From DATADD01 sp046262355 (GTDB lineage: Bacteria; Actinomycetota; CADDZG01; WHSQ01): a stretch of 64,000 nt of DNA. The DNA is taken from the NCBI GenBank assembly GCA_046262355.1, contig JBHEMX010000025.1:1-64000 (forward strand). The letters are read 5' to 3'. The notes below the pieces were generated by a model that was not told the DNA's origin, did not search any database, and was given only the letters and a program-made list of their open reading frames with translations. Made by a program: the position numbers and the translations under genes. Positions 52,088 through 61,424 of this stretch are shown piece after piece. Positions within the stretch are counted from its first letter, which is position 1. Every line of letters starts with the position of its first letter.

Positions 52088-53239
52088 GGGCCGGAGCAGG
52101 CGCGCTAGCTCGCTGAAGCAGCGGTCTATGTCCCCCTCGTCGTTGAAGAAGTGCGGCGAGATGCGCAGCGCGTCACCACGCCGGTCGGTGACGACGTCGC
52201 GCGCTAACAACGCATGAAGCACCTGTTCGGCGCGCCCGGGCCCTCCCGGGACGCGCACGCGAACGAGGCCGCCGCGCCGCTCCTGCGCCCGGGGCGACAG
52301 AACCTCGAGGCCGAGGTCGTCGGCGCGCCGGACGATCTCAGCCGTTAGCTCACGGCTGCGGGCGCGGATGCGCTGCACTCCGACCTCGAGCAACAACGAC
52401 ATCCCGCCGGACGCCGTCCACGCCTGGGGCAGGGGATAGGTCCCGGTCTCGAAGCGTCGTGCATCGTCGCGCAGCCGCAGGGTCGTGCGATCGAAGCCGA
52501 ACGGATCCTGTGTGCCGAACCAGCCGACGACGCGTGGTTCGAGCCGCGCCACGAGGTTCCGCCGGCAATAGAGGAAGGCGATCCCCTGACCGCCACAGAG
52601 CCACTTGAGCGAGCCGCCTACGAGGAGGTCTATGCCGAGCGCGTGGACGTCGAGAGGCAGGACTCCCGTGCCGTGGAAGTCATCGACGACGACGAGAGCA
52701 CCGTGGGAATGCGCCGCCTCCACGATCGGGGCTACGTCGACGATCCATGACGACTCGAACAGCACACGGTTCACGTTGACCACGGCGGTCTGGTCGTCGA
52801 TGCGCTCGATCACGTCGTCGGGCTCGACGCGGATGCCGTCCGGCGAGGCGACGACGTCGAGCTTGGCGCCCAAGCTCTGCTGAGCTCGCCATACGTAGTG
52901 GTTCGTGGGGAAGTCCATCTCGCTCAGCACGACCTTGGGGCGTGCCGCGAAGCCGAGACAGCTTGCGATGGACGACAGTCCCGTCGAAACCGAGGGGATG
53001 ATGGCGATCTCGTCGGCGTCCGCCCCGATCAGGCGCGCGAACCCCTCGCGACATTCCTGCAGACGAGGCATGCCGTGCTCGAACCACAGCTCTTCGGGAC
53101 CGAGCCGTTGCCACAGGTTGAGATGCTTCTCGGCGAGGGTGCGGCTCCGGCGCGACAGCGGTCCGAGCGACGCCGAGATGAGGTAGGTCCGCCGCGACAG
53201 GACCGGGAACTCATCCCGGTACGCGGCCAGGTCTCTCAC
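52076..53239 (-). CDS. Class V aminotransferase-fold PLP enzyme
   Basis: 387 residues from GTG 53239, preferred over a much longer in-frame extension because similarity begins there and TACCCT lies 6 nt upstream. Seen: YLISASLGPLSRRSRTLAEK, DEIAIIPSVSTGLSSIASCL, VVLSEMDFPTNHYVWRA, VNVNRVLFESSWIVDVAPIV, ALVVVDDFHGTGVLPLDVHA (PLP Asp) and LLVGGSLKWLCGGQGIAFLY (PLP Lys). The family includes cysteine desulphurases, kynureninases and isopenicillin N epimerase-like enzymes. The substrate is not assigned. No iron-sulphur or kynurenine genes are next to it. Confidence 0.85.
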   Translation of the reverse strand: MRDLAAYRDEFPVLSRRTYLISASLGPLSRRSRTLAEKHLNLWQRLGPEELWFEHGMPRLQECREGFARLIGADADEIAIIPSVSTGLSSIASCLGFAARPKVVLSEMDFPTNHYVWRAQQSLGAKLDVVASPDGIRVEPDDVIERIDDQTAVVNVNRVLFESSWIVDVAPIVEAAHSHGALVVVDDFHGTGVLPLDVHALGIDLLVGGSLKWLCGGQGIAFLYCRRNLVARLEPRVVGWFGTQDPFGFDRTTLRLRDDARRFETGTYPLPQAWTASGGMSLLLEVGVQRIRARSRELTAEIVRRADDLGLEVLSPRAQERRGGLVRVRVPGGPGRAEQVLHALLARDVVTDRRGDALRISPHFFNDEGDIDRCFSELARLLRPSSG

Positions 53240-53335
53240 TCTGCGAGGGTAACCGGACGACCGCTCAACCCCGTGCTCCGTCCCGTCGACGATGATGGAG
53301 GAGGCACGGTCGGTGGGGCCGACGAGAGGAGGGTC

Positions 53336-54169
53336 GTGGCCAGAGCGGATCGCGCCGTGGCACTGTTCGCCGCGGGGCTGTTGGTGAGTTCGTGCGCCGG
53401 GCCCGACACCATTGCGCCGGGCGGCGTGCCGGAGGCGCCCGGCGCGCAGAAGCCGGCGCACGTGCGCGAGAAGCGCCCCCGGGAGCGCAAGATCAAGCGG
53501 CGTGAAGGGGACCGGCGACGGAAGGAACATCGTCCCAAGGATCGCTCTGGGACGCGGCCCGGAGACGTCGCGCTGGTGCTGCGCGCGGTCGACGGCGACA
53601 CGATCGAGGTTTCGATACGCGGTCGCTCGATCGATGTGCGCCTCATCGGCATCGACACACCCGAGAGCGTGCATCCCTTGCAGCCGGTGGAGTGTTTCGG
53701 CAAGGCCGCCTCGGCATTCACCGCCGCTCGGCTCGAGGGCGAGCGCGTCAGGCTCACCTACGACGTGGAGCGCAGGGATCGCTATGAGCGCACGCTCGGC
53801 TACGTCTTCCTGAACGGCAAGCTGTTCAACGAGACGCTCGTCGCGCAAGGCCACGCGCAGGTCTACACCTATCCTCCCAACGTGAGGTACGCGGACAGGT
53901 TCGTCGCCGCCCAGCGTGCCGCGCGCCGCCACGATCGTGGTTTGTGGGGCGGTTGTCGCCGAACTCAGGGAGGTGCGAAGGCGCGCCCGGGGAGCGGCGC
54001 GCCGGGACGCTCCGGCGCCAAGGGCTGTGACCCCGGGTACGAAGGCGCGTGCATCCCCACCGCTCCACCGGACCTGGACTGCGGCGACGTGGGAGCAAGG
54101 AACTTCGCCTCGGTCGGCGCCGACCCACACAGCTTCGACGGCGACGGCGACGGCGTGGCCTGCGAATAG
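53336..54169 (+). CDS. Thermonuclease-family lipoprotein with excalibur calcium-binding domain
   Basis: 277 residues from GTG 53336 behind the strong RBS AGGAGGG. The lipobox is LFAAGLLVSSC and a very basic linker (KRPRERKIKRREGDRRRK) follows. The SNase domain covers about 85-215: VLRAVDGDTIEVSIRGRSID, VRLIGIDTPES, FTAARLEGERVRLTYDVERR DRYERTLGYVF, with catalytic Arg/Glu/Arg positions. The C-terminus DLDCGDVGARNFASVGADPH...DGDGDGVACE is an excalibur domain. Likely a cell-surface nuclease, with DNA held by the basic linker. Confidence 0.9.
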   Translation: MARADRAVALFAAGLLVSSCAGPDTIAPGGVPEAPGAQKPAHVREKRPRERKIKRREGDRRRKEHRPKDRSGTRPGDVALVLRAVDGDTIEVSIRGRSIDVRLIGIDTPESVHPLQPVECFGKAASAFTAARLEGERVRLTYDVERRDRYERTLGYVFLNGKLFNETLVAQGHAQVYTYPPNVRYADRFVAAQRAARRHDRGLWGGCRRTQGGAKARPGSGAPGRSGAKGCDPGYEGACIPTAPPDLDCGDVGARNFASVGADPHSFDGDGDGVACE

Positions 54170-54195
54170 CGTGACCTCTCGGGCCTGCGACGGAC

Positions 54196-55521
54196 CTAGA
54201 GAACGCCTCCGGCCGACGTGCCGATGGGCTCCGCGGGGTCGTTGTCGTCACGGCGCGCGGGCTCTGCGTTTGCCGGCGGCGCGGCGACCGCCACGGACCT
54301 CCGGAGGCAGAAGCGCAGCATCGGCGCGGCCATGAGCGAGGTGACCAGCGCGATCAGCACGAGGATGGAGTACATGGCCGACGTGATGATGCCCAGCGAC
54401 ACTCCGATCGTAGCGATGATCAGCCCCATCGCGCCGCGAGCGTTCAGCCCCACGCCGACGGCCGCGGCCTCCCACCGTCCCATCCCGCCCATCAACGTCC
54501 CGACGCCGCCCCCGATGATCTTCGACAGCGACGCTACGGCAACCGCCGCGACGGCGATCGCGGCGGAGCTTCCGGTGAGGAGCGTGAGGTCGACCTTCAG
54601 GCCCGTGTAGGCGAAGAACAGCGGGATGAAGAAGCCCATGCCGACCTGCCGTATGGCTTCGTCGCATGAGCGGTCTCTGCCTTTGACCCTGCCGATGAGG
54701 ATCGAGACGATGAAGACTCCAAGCACGAGGTGGACCCCGATCGCCTGGGTGATCGCTCCCGCCGTGAGGACCAGAAGAAGCATCACCGACGCCTGAGCTT
54801 GTGGAGCGCGCGCCTTGTCGCTCGCGCGCACGACCCATTCGACCGCTCGTTTGCCCACCGTGAAGGCAACGACGATGAAGGCCGCGGTAGCCCCGACCGT
54901 GCGGACGAGGGCCACGGCGCTCAAGCCACTTCCGCCGACGAGACCGGCCGTGATCCCGAGCATGACCCAGCCGATCGTGTCGTCGGCGAGCGCGGTCGAC
55001 AGGATCACGGCGCCGACGCGGCTTCGCAGCATCTTCATGTCCCACAGGATGCGCGCTATCACCGGTATCGCCGAGATCGACATGGCCGTTGCCACGAAGA
55101 GCGCGAAGACCGGACGATCGACCTGAGAGCCGACGAACGAAGCCGGGATCCACAGCCCGAAGAGGAAGCCGGCTGCGAACGGCACGAGGAAGGCGCCGGC
55201 CCAGCCCAGGATGAGAGCGCGCTTCGCCTCCCTCAGCACTCCGAGGCGCGTCTCGAGCCCCGTGAGGATGACGAGGAAGATCACGCCCACCAGAGCGAGA
55301 ACCTCGAGGACGCCGCGCTGGAAGGGATCCGCCGGGAACAGCGCGCGGAACGCCTCAGGCCACAGCGCACCCAGGAGCGAAGGCCCGAGGAGGATGCCGA
55401 AGGCCAGCTCTCCCACGACCAAGGGAACCCCGAGGCGCGCGGCGACCTCTCCACCGGCGCGCGCCGCGAGGACGAGAATGACGATCTCGACGAGAAGCAC
55501 GAACACCTCATGCTCGGTCAC
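54196..55521 (-). CDS. CPA2-family cation/proton antiporter
   Basis: 441 residues with about 12 membrane segments from GTG 55521. Features of Kef/NapA-type antiporters: GEVAARLGVPLVVGELAFGI LLGPSLLG, FLVILTGLETRLGVLREAKR, ATAMSISAIPVIARILWDMK, STALADDTIGWVMLGI (the ion-binding Asp pair region) and GVGLNARGAMGLIIATIGVS. The C-terminus ends in a short polar tail without a TrkA-N domain. Likely exchanges Na+ or K+ for protons. Convergent with the nuclease gene. Confidence 0.9.
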   Translation of the reverse strand: MTEHEVFVLLVEIVILVLAARAGGEVAARLGVPLVVGELAFGILLGPSLLGALWPEAFRALFPADPFQRGVLEVLALVGVIFLVILTGLETRLGVLREAKRALILGWAGAFLVPFAAGFLFGLWIPASFVGSQVDRPVFALFVATAMSISAIPVIARILWDMKMLRSRVGAVILSTALADDTIGWVMLGITAGLVGGSGLSAVALVRTVGATAAFIVVAFTVGKRAVEWVVRASDKARAPQAQASVMLLLVLTAGAITQAIGVHLVLGVFIVSILIGRVKGRDRSCDEAIRQVGMGFFIPLFFAYTGLKVDLTLLTGSSAAIAVAAVAVASLSKIIGGGVGTLMGGMGRWEAAAVGVGLNARGAMGLIIATIGVSLGIITSAMYSILVLIALVTSLMAAPMLRFCLRRSVAVAAPPANAEPARRDDNDPAEPIGTSAGGVL

Positions 55522-55562
55522 GAGCAGGCCTCCCGTCGCCCTCGGCGCAACCCCGCCGGCGC

Positions 55563-57104
55563 TTAGACCGTGGCGGCGGTCGCCGAGTGCTGGGACTCAG
55601 CGTCGGGAACGTTCCAGTGAAGGCCGTCGGGCGACGGGACCAGGCCTCCCTCGAATAGCGCACGCTCCTGCTTGCGGGGGCGCCTGCCGCTCCGGGCTCT
55701 CGCCTGGCCCTGAACCTGTCTCGTCTCCTGCCACAGACTCCCCATGAAGTCGGAGCGGGCGACGAACTGGGATCCGGTTTCGGCGATCGTCTTGGCGCTC
55801 TCGCTGCTCGTCTCCTGCTGCAGCGACTGTCCGACGAGCTCGGTCGAGCGCTTGAACTCCTCGGCGCTCGAGTAGAGCTGCTCGCCGGAGGACGACACGC
55901 CGGCCACGAGGCTGATGAACGACTCGAGCTCGGTCTGGTCGGTGTTGAGGACCTTCCTCGCCTGCCAGAAGTAGGAGTCCTCGTCCTGATGCATGTCGTA
56001 GAAGGCGCACAGGAACTTGTAGAAGACGCCGTACTCGCGCCGGTAGCGGGCCTCGAACTCCTCGAAGGCGCGCTGCTCGTCGATGCCGTCGCGCAGACAG
56101 CTGTTGACGGAGCGCGCCGCGAGGAGACCGGAGTACGTCGCGAGATGAACCCCGGAGGAGAACACCGGATCGACGAAGCAAGCTGCGTCTCCCACCAGCA
56201 CCATCCCGGGGCTCCAGAAGTTCGTGTTGCAGTAGGAATAGTCCTTGCGCACGCGGAACTGGCCGTAGGGACCCTCGGTGACTCTGCGGGCGTTGGACAG
56301 GTACTCCTCGATGATCGGGCACGAGTGTATGAACTTGTTCATCGCGGCCTCGTGTCCGCCCTGGATCAGGTCGGCTTTGTCGCGCGAGATGACGGCTCCG
56401 ACGCTCGTGAGCTTGTCGCTCAACGGGATGTACCAGAACCAGCCGTCGTTGAAGGCGGCCGAGAGGATGTTGCCCGAGTTCGGGGCCGGCAGGCGCTTGC
56501 CATCCTCGAAGTAGCAGAACAGCGCCACGTTCCTGAAGAAATCGGAGTAGACGCGCTCGCCTCCCACCTTCTTGTGCAGGTGGCTCGTGTTGCCTGCGGC
56601 GCCGGCCACGTAGCGGGCGGTGGCGGTCCTCTCGTTGCCGTCGGCGTCCTTGAAGCGAACGGCGGTGGCGCGGCCCCCTTCGCTGAGGACCTCCGAGACG
56701 GTGTGGCGCTCGCGCACGTCGACGCCCTTAGCCTTCGCGTTGTTGAGGAGGATCGAGTCGAACTTCGAGCGCTCGACCTGATAAGCGTGGGAAGTGGGGC
56801 CCTCGAGCGCCGGGGACAGCGCGAAGGAGAACGTCCACGGGTCCGGGTTCTTGCCCCACCGGAAGGTGCCGCCTCGCTTGAGCATGAAGTTGGCGGCATT
56901 GAGCTCATCGGTGACCCCGAGCATGGCGCAGACGCCGTGGACGGTGGCCGGGAGCAATGACTCGCCGATCTGGTAGCGGGGGAACTGCTCTTTCTCGAGG
57001 AGCAAGACCCTGTGGCCCTGCATCGCCACGAAGGTGGCAAGCGTCGAGCCTGAGGGTCCCCCGCCCGCGACGATCAGGTCGAACTCTTCGGTGCTCGGGT
57101 TCAT
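55563..57104 (-). CDS. FADH2-dependent halogenase-like flavoprotein
   Basis: 513 residues from ATG 57104 behind AGGAGG. FAD site FDLIVAGGGPSGSTLATFVA, then FPRYQIGESLLPATVHGVCA (the GESLLP hallmark), and DGWFWYIPLSDKLTSVGAVI, which contains the W-x-W-x-I-P motif diagnostic for flavin-dependent halogenases. GMVLVGDAACFVDPVFSSGV HLA follows. The about 130-residue C-terminal extension (SSSGEQLYSSAEEFKRSTEL...) is seen in phenol/pyrrole-type rather than tryptophan halogenases, in my judgement. No biosynthetic cluster surrounds it, so the substrate is unknown. A related non-halogenating monooxygenase is possible. Confidence 0.8.
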   Translation of the reverse strand: MNPSTEEFDLIVAGGGPSGSTLATFVAMQGHRVLLLEKEQFPRYQIGESLLPATVHGVCAMLGVTDELNAANFMLKRGGTFRWGKNPDPWTFSFALSPALEGPTSHAYQVERSKFDSILLNNAKAKGVDVRERHTVSEVLSEGGRATAVRFKDADGNERTATARYVAGAAGNTSHLHKKVGGERVYSDFFRNVALFCYFEDGKRLPAPNSGNILSAAFNDGWFWYIPLSDKLTSVGAVISRDKADLIQGGHEAAMNKFIHSCPIIEEYLSNARRVTEGPYGQFRVRKDYSYCNTNFWSPGMVLVGDAACFVDPVFSSGVHLATYSGLLAARSVNSCLRDGIDEQRAFEEFEARYRREYGVFYKFLCAFYDMHQDEDSYFWQARKVLNTDQTELESFISLVAGVSSSGEQLYSSAEEFKRSTELVGQSLQQETSSESAKTIAETGSQFVARSDFMGSLWQETRQVQGQARARSGRRPRKQERALFEGGLVPSPDGLHWNVPDAESQHSATAATV

Positions 57105-57348
57105 CGGTGTCCTCCTCGGAGCGGCACTGTCGAGATGTCGGTTCGGGCGGCGCGCTGCCTGCCGCCGCGGCAAGTTTCAGGCGCGCCGTGGCGGATGCGC
57201 CTCACCGTCACATTCTCCTTTCGGTAATCGGTCCGCCTTCTGTAGTGCAGATTCCAGGAGACGGCAGGGGTCGGTATACGAAAAGGGCGCAATCCCCTCC
57301 GCCTCTCTTAGCCTAGCCCCCTAGCCTAGGCGACGCCTCCCGAGTCGC

Positions 57349-57978
57349 TTACGAGACCGAGCTTTCCTTCTCGGCATCGATCCGGATGACCTTGGGGTCG
57401 GGTTCCGCGGGCTCCTCGGGCTCCTGGGCGGGCGGGCCCTGCGCCGCATCACCGACGGGCTCGGCGCGCGGCTCGGCCGCCTCTGATGTGGAGGATGCAG
57501 CCTGATCGAGCTCGTCGAGCACGCGCCCGAGGCGCTCGCGCAGCTCGTCCAGGCGCCCGCTGATGGCCGCTTCCTTCTTCCCGAGCTCCTGGATGCGATG
57601 CTCCCCATCCTTGATCCGCTCGGCCGCCTCGTATTCCGCCGCCGCTCGGATCTCCTTGGCGTCGTGCTCCGCCTTCTCCTTGGCCTCGCGAGCGCTCTTC
57701 CGAGTCTCCTCCCGGAGGCGCGCCGCTTCCTCCTCCGCCTTCTTCTTGAGGCGGTCGGCAGAGTCCTTGGCATGCTGCAGCAGGTCCCCGACGTCCTCGC
57801 CCAGGTTCCGGTAGGGCTTGTCGTTGTTCTTGTTGGTGGTCCGGCTCGCCTCGACGAGCCGACGACGCTCTGCGGCGACCATCCGGACGTAGCCGTCGAC
57901 CTCGTCGCGGTCGTAGCCACGCAGGGTCGAGGTGAACTCGGGGTTCTCGATGGCATCGGGAGAGACGCCCTCGGCCAT
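57349..57978 (-). CDS. DivIVA-domain coiled-coil protein
   Basis: 209 residues from ATG 57978 behind GGGAGGTG. The N-terminus IENPEFTSTLRGYDRDEVDG YVRMVAAERR matches the DivIVA membrane-curvature-sensing domain ('F....rGYd..eVd.fl'). A long Ala/Glu/Lys coiled coil follows (AEEEAARLREETRKSAREAK EKAE...), and then a Pro/Glu-rich tail. Such proteins mark poles or septa and organise cell growth in actinobacteria. It uses a conventional RBS, unlike many neighbours. It is too short for Wag31 itself and may be a SepIVA-like paralogue. Confidence 0.85.
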   Translation of the reverse strand: MAEGVSPDAIENPEFTSTLRGYDRDEVDGYVRMVAAERRRLVEASRTTNKNNDKPYRNLGEDVGDLLQHAKDSADRLKKKAEEEAARLREETRKSAREAKEKAEHDAKEIRAAAEYEAAERIKDGEHRIQELGKKEAAISGRLDELRERLGRVLDELDQAASSTSEAAEPRAEPVGDAAQGPPAQEPEEPAEPDPKVIRIDAEKESSVS

Positions 57979-58094
57979 GACACCTCCCTTGAGCGCAGGA
58001 ACCCTCAGTGTCGGCCGCCGGCGCATGGGTGTCAATGGCCATAGAGCGCGAACTCGGGGCCCGAGTTACACGCGCGTCGTTTACGATGCCCAGC

Positions 58095-61037
58095 ATGCCC
58101 CGGAAGACCTCCATGGGGGCCTCTGATGCGCTCGTCATCCGGGGGGCCCGAGAGCACAATCTGAAGAACGTCCACCTCGAACTGCCGCGCGATGCGCTCA
58201 TCGTGTTCACCGGCATCTCGGGCTCGGGCAAGTCCTCGCTCGCCTTCGACACGATCTACGCTGAGGGCCAGCGGCGTTACGTCGAGTCCCTCTCGGCCTA
58301 CGCACGGCAGTTCCTAGGCCAGATGGACAAGCCCGACGTGGACTTCATCGAGGGTCTCTCGCCGGCGATCTCGATCGACCAGAAGTCGGCGCCGAGGAGT
58401 CCACGCTCGACCGTCGGGACGATCACGGAGATCTACGACTACCTACGGCTTCTCTACGCCCGCATCGGGCGGCCCCACTGCCACAACTGTGGGCGACCGA
58501 TCGCTCGTCAGACGCCCGAGCAGATCGTCGACCAGGTCCTCGAGCTTCCTGAGGGCACGAGGTTCCAGGTGCTCGCCCCGATCGTCGGCGGGCGCAAGGG
58601 GGAGTTCACCGCGCTGTTCGAGGATCTGGCGCGCCGTGGCTACGCCCGCGCCCGCGTCGACGGCGAGGTCAAGGACCTCTCCGAGAAGATCAAACTCGAC
58701 CGCTACTTCCAACACGACGTCGACGTGATCGTCGACCGGCTCGTGATCAAGGAGGGCATGGCCAGCCGGCTAACGGATTCGGTCGAGACCGCGCTCAAGC
58801 TTGCCGAGGGCGTAGCGGCGATCGATCTCGTCGACGACGCCTCCGAAGACATCCTCTTCTCCGAGCAGTTCGCATGCCTCGATTGCGGCATCTCGTTCGA
58901 CGAGCTCGCGCCGCGCAACTTCTCGTTCAACTCGCCCTACGGGGCGTGCGAGCGCTGCGACGGACTCGGGACCCACCTTGAGGTCGACTCGGAACTCGTG
59001 ATCCCGAACCCGGACCTCTCCATCGACGAGGGCGCGATCGGGCCGTGGGCTGGCCGAAGGCTCGAGTACTTCGAGAAGCTGCTCGCCTCGGCGGCGAAGA
59101 CGTTCGGCTTCAGAACCGACGTTCCGTTCAAGAGGCTGTCCAAGAAAGCGAAGGAGGCGGTCCTCTACGGCACCGGCGACGAGGACGTCCACGTGCGCTA
59201 CAAGAACCGGTTCGGGCGCGTGCGCTCGTACTGGACCGTGTTCGAGGGTGTCGTGCCGTGGCTAGAGCGGCGGCGCTCGGAGACCGACTCCGACTACGCG
59301 CGTGAGCGCTACGAGCAGTACTTCCGCGAGGTGCCTTGCCCTGCGTGCAAGGGAGCCCGCCTGCGTCCGGAGTCGTTGGCGGTCAAGGTCGCCGACAGGA
59401 ACATCTTCGAGCTCACCGAGCAATGCATCGGCGACATCGACGACTTCCTGCGAAAGCTCGAGCTCAACGACCGCGAGACGATGATCGCGGAGCGGCTTAT
59501 GAAAGAGATCCATTCTCGACTTGGATTCCTGCTCGACGTCGGGCTCGACTATCTGTCGCTGGCCCGCGGCTCGGCGACGCTCGCCGGGGGAGAGGCGCAG
59601 CGCATCAGGTTGGCGACCCAGATCGGCTCTGGACTCGTCGGAGTGCTCTACGTCCTCGACGAGCCGTCGATCGGATTGCATCAGCGCGACAACAGGCGAC
59701 TTATAGACACACTCGTGAGACTTCGTGACCTCGGCAACACGCTGATCGTCGTCGAGCACGACGAGGAAACGATCCGGGCCGCCGATCACATCGTCGACAT
59801 CGGGCCCGGAGCGGGCGAGCACGGCGGCGAGGTCGTGTACGCAGGACCGCTCGAGGGGCTGGTCGAGGGAGGGTCGACGCTTACGGGCGACTACCTCTCG
59901 GGACGAAGGTTCATCGAGGTCCCTCATCACAGGCGGCGCGCCGAGCGGGGACGCATCCTCGTCAAGGGGGCGCGTCAGCACAACCTCGACAACATCGACG
60001 TCGCGTTCCCCTTGGGATGCTTCGTATGTATCACGGGCGTTTCGGGTTCCGGCAAGTCCACGCTCGTGAACGAGGTCCTGTATCGCTCGGTGCATCAGAG
60101 GCTCAACCGCAACGCCCGCCTCGTCCCCGGCAAGCACAAGACGGTCCAGGGCCTCGATCTCATAGACAAGGTCATCGATATCGATCAGTCGCCGATCGGG
60201 CGCACGCCGCGCTCCAACACCGCCACGTACACGGGCGTGTTCGATCACGTGCGACAGTTGTTCACGAAGACTCCGGACGCCCGCCGGCGCGGCTACCAGC
60301 CGGGTCGCTTCTCGTTCAACGTGCGCGGTGGGCGCTGCGAGGCTTGTGCGGGCGAGGGCACGATCAAGATAGAGATGCACTTCCTGCCCGACGTCTACGT
60401 CCCGTGTGAGGTCTGCAAGGGCAAGCGCTACAACCGAGAGACGCTCGACGTTCGCTACAAGGGCAAGAACATCTCCGAGGTGCTGGAGATGAGCGTCGAG
60501 GAGGCGTGCGAGTTCTTCGCGGCGATACCGCAGATCGCTCGTCATATGAACACCTTGAGAGATGTCGGGCTCGGTTACGTCAAGCTGGGGCAGCCCGCCC
60601 CTACGCTTTCGGGCGGGGAGGCGCAGAGGGTGAAGCTCGCGTCCGAGCTGTCCAAGCGCTCCACCGGGCGCACACTCTACATCCTCGATGAGCCCACGAC
60701 GGGGCTGCACTTCGACGACGTTGCCAAGCTGCTCGGGGTGCTGCATCGGCTCGTCGACGGCGGCAACACGGTGGTGGTGATCGAGCACAACCTCGAGGTC
60801 ATCAAGACCGCCGATCACATCGTGGACCTCGGCCCGGAGGGCGGCGCCGGCGGGGGACGGGTGGTCGCGCTGGGCACTCCAGAGGAGGTCGCCTCGATGC
60901 CCGGCTCCTACACGGGGCAGTACCTCAAGCAACTCGTGGGGATGGCCGAGGCGCGGGAGAGGCGAGAGGTGGCGGCGTCGAGGACGAGACCCAGGCGCGT
61001 GTCCAGGGCGCGCACGAAGGTGACGGCGCGCCGCTAG
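58095..61037 (+). CDS. uvrA: UvrABC system protein A
   Basis: Damage-recognition ATPase of nucleotide excision repair, 980 residues. Two ABC ATPase modules: Walker A GISGSGKSSLAFDTIYAEGQ near residue 40 and GVSGSGKSTLVNEVLYRSVH near residue 650; signatures LSLARGSATLAGGEAQRIRL and LGQPAPTLSGGEAQRVKLAS. Zinc fingers are seen as CLDCGISFDELAPRNFSFN...CERC and CEACAGEGTIKIEMHFLPDV YVPCEVC. ATG 58095 is chosen because TACGAT is 7 nt upstream. A basic C-terminal tail (RTRPRRVSRARTKVTARR) is present. Confidence 0.97.
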   Translation: MPRKTSMGASDALVIRGAREHNLKNVHLELPRDALIVFTGISGSGKSSLAFDTIYAEGQRRYVESLSAYARQFLGQMDKPDVDFIEGLSPAISIDQKSAPRSPRSTVGTITEIYDYLRLLYARIGRPHCHNCGRPIARQTPEQIVDQVLELPEGTRFQVLAPIVGGRKGEFTALFEDLARRGYARARVDGEVKDLSEKIKLDRYFQHDVDVIVDRLVIKEGMASRLTDSVETALKLAEGVAAIDLVDDASEDILFSEQFACLDCGISFDELAPRNFSFNSPYGACERCDGLGTHLEVDSELVIPNPDLSIDEGAIGPWAGRRLEYFEKLLASAAKTFGFRTDVPFKRLSKKAKEAVLYGTGDEDVHVRYKNRFGRVRSYWTVFEGVVPWLERRRSETDSDYARERYEQYFREVPCPACKGARLRPESLAVKVADRNIFELTEQCIGDIDDFLRKLELNDRETMIAERLMKEIHSRLGFLLDVGLDYLSLARGSATLAGGEAQRIRLATQIGSGLVGVLYVLDEPSIGLHQRDNRRLIDTLVRLRDLGNTLIVVEHDEETIRAADHIVDIGPGAGEHGGEVVYAGPLEGLVEGGSTLTGDYLSGRRFIEVPHHRRRAERGRILVKGARQHNLDNIDVAFPLGCFVCITGVSGSGKSTLVNEVLYRSVHQRLNRNARLVPGKHKTVQGLDLIDKVIDIDQSPIGRTPRSNTATYTGVFDHVRQLFTKTPDARRRGYQPGRFSFNVRGGRCEACAGEGTIKIEMHFLPDVYVPCEVCKGKRYNRETLDVRYKGKNISEVLEMSVEEACEFFAAIPQIARHMNTLRDVGLGYVKLGQPAPTLSGGEAQRVKLASELSKRSTGRTLYILDEPTTGLHFDDVAKLLGVLHRLVDGGNTVVVIEHNLEVIKTADHIVDLGPEGGAGGGRVVALGTPEEVASMPGSYTGQYLKQLVGMAEARERREVAASRTRPRRVSRARTKVTARR

Positions 61038-61100
61038 GGCCTCTCGGGCATACGCTCGAGCGCGATGGAGCGGTCCGGTCGGGCATAATCCAACTGATCC

Positions 61101-61172
61101 GGGCGGTTAGCTCAGCGGGAGAGCGCTTCGTTCACACCGAAGAGGTCACTGGTTCGATCCCAGTACCGCCCA
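61101..61172 (+). tRNA. tRNA-Val (anticodon CAC)
   Basis: Acceptor stem GGGCGGT pairs with ACCGCCC; D arm GCTC-AGCGGGA-GAGC; anticodon stem-loop CTTCG-TTCACAC-CGAAG gives CAC; T arm CTGGTTCGATCCCAG. CCA is not encoded. A CATAAT hexamer lies about 12 bp upstream. The sequence composition changes immediately after its 3' end, fitting an integration site. Confidence 0.93.
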
Positions 61173-61424
61173 CCCTGGTCATGGAACGTTTATGCAGGTA
61201 GACGGCCCATTGACGGAGCGACGTCCTGTCCGCTGTTGTCCATCGTTGTCCCTAAGAACCCGCTGTTGTGTGGCCGAAATGTGGCCGATTCGTGGAACAC
61301 GGCAACAGATTTCCCTCGAAACAAAAACAGCCAGTTGGCCGATTTTTGTACGAGGTCCGCCTGACCTTGCCCATGCGCGGTTCCTTGCCACGATGCTTGA
61401 CTCGGCGTGTACGCTTTAAACAGG
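61173..61424. other. Candidate attachment region, non-coding
   Basis: 252 bp between the tRNA and the first element gene. Contains close direct repeats GTTGTCC (near 61217 and 61230), CCGCTGTTGT (61210 and 61259) and TGTGGCCGA (61269 and 61280), which could be recombinase arm sites. Minus-strand frames through it do not resemble an integrase. Confidence 0.35.

Noticed and set aside
52076..54130. 684-codon version of the aminotransferase gene
   Set aside because: The extra N-terminal 297 codons are antisense to the nuclease gene and have no similarity; GTG 53239 fits the family start and has a promoter-like hexamer.
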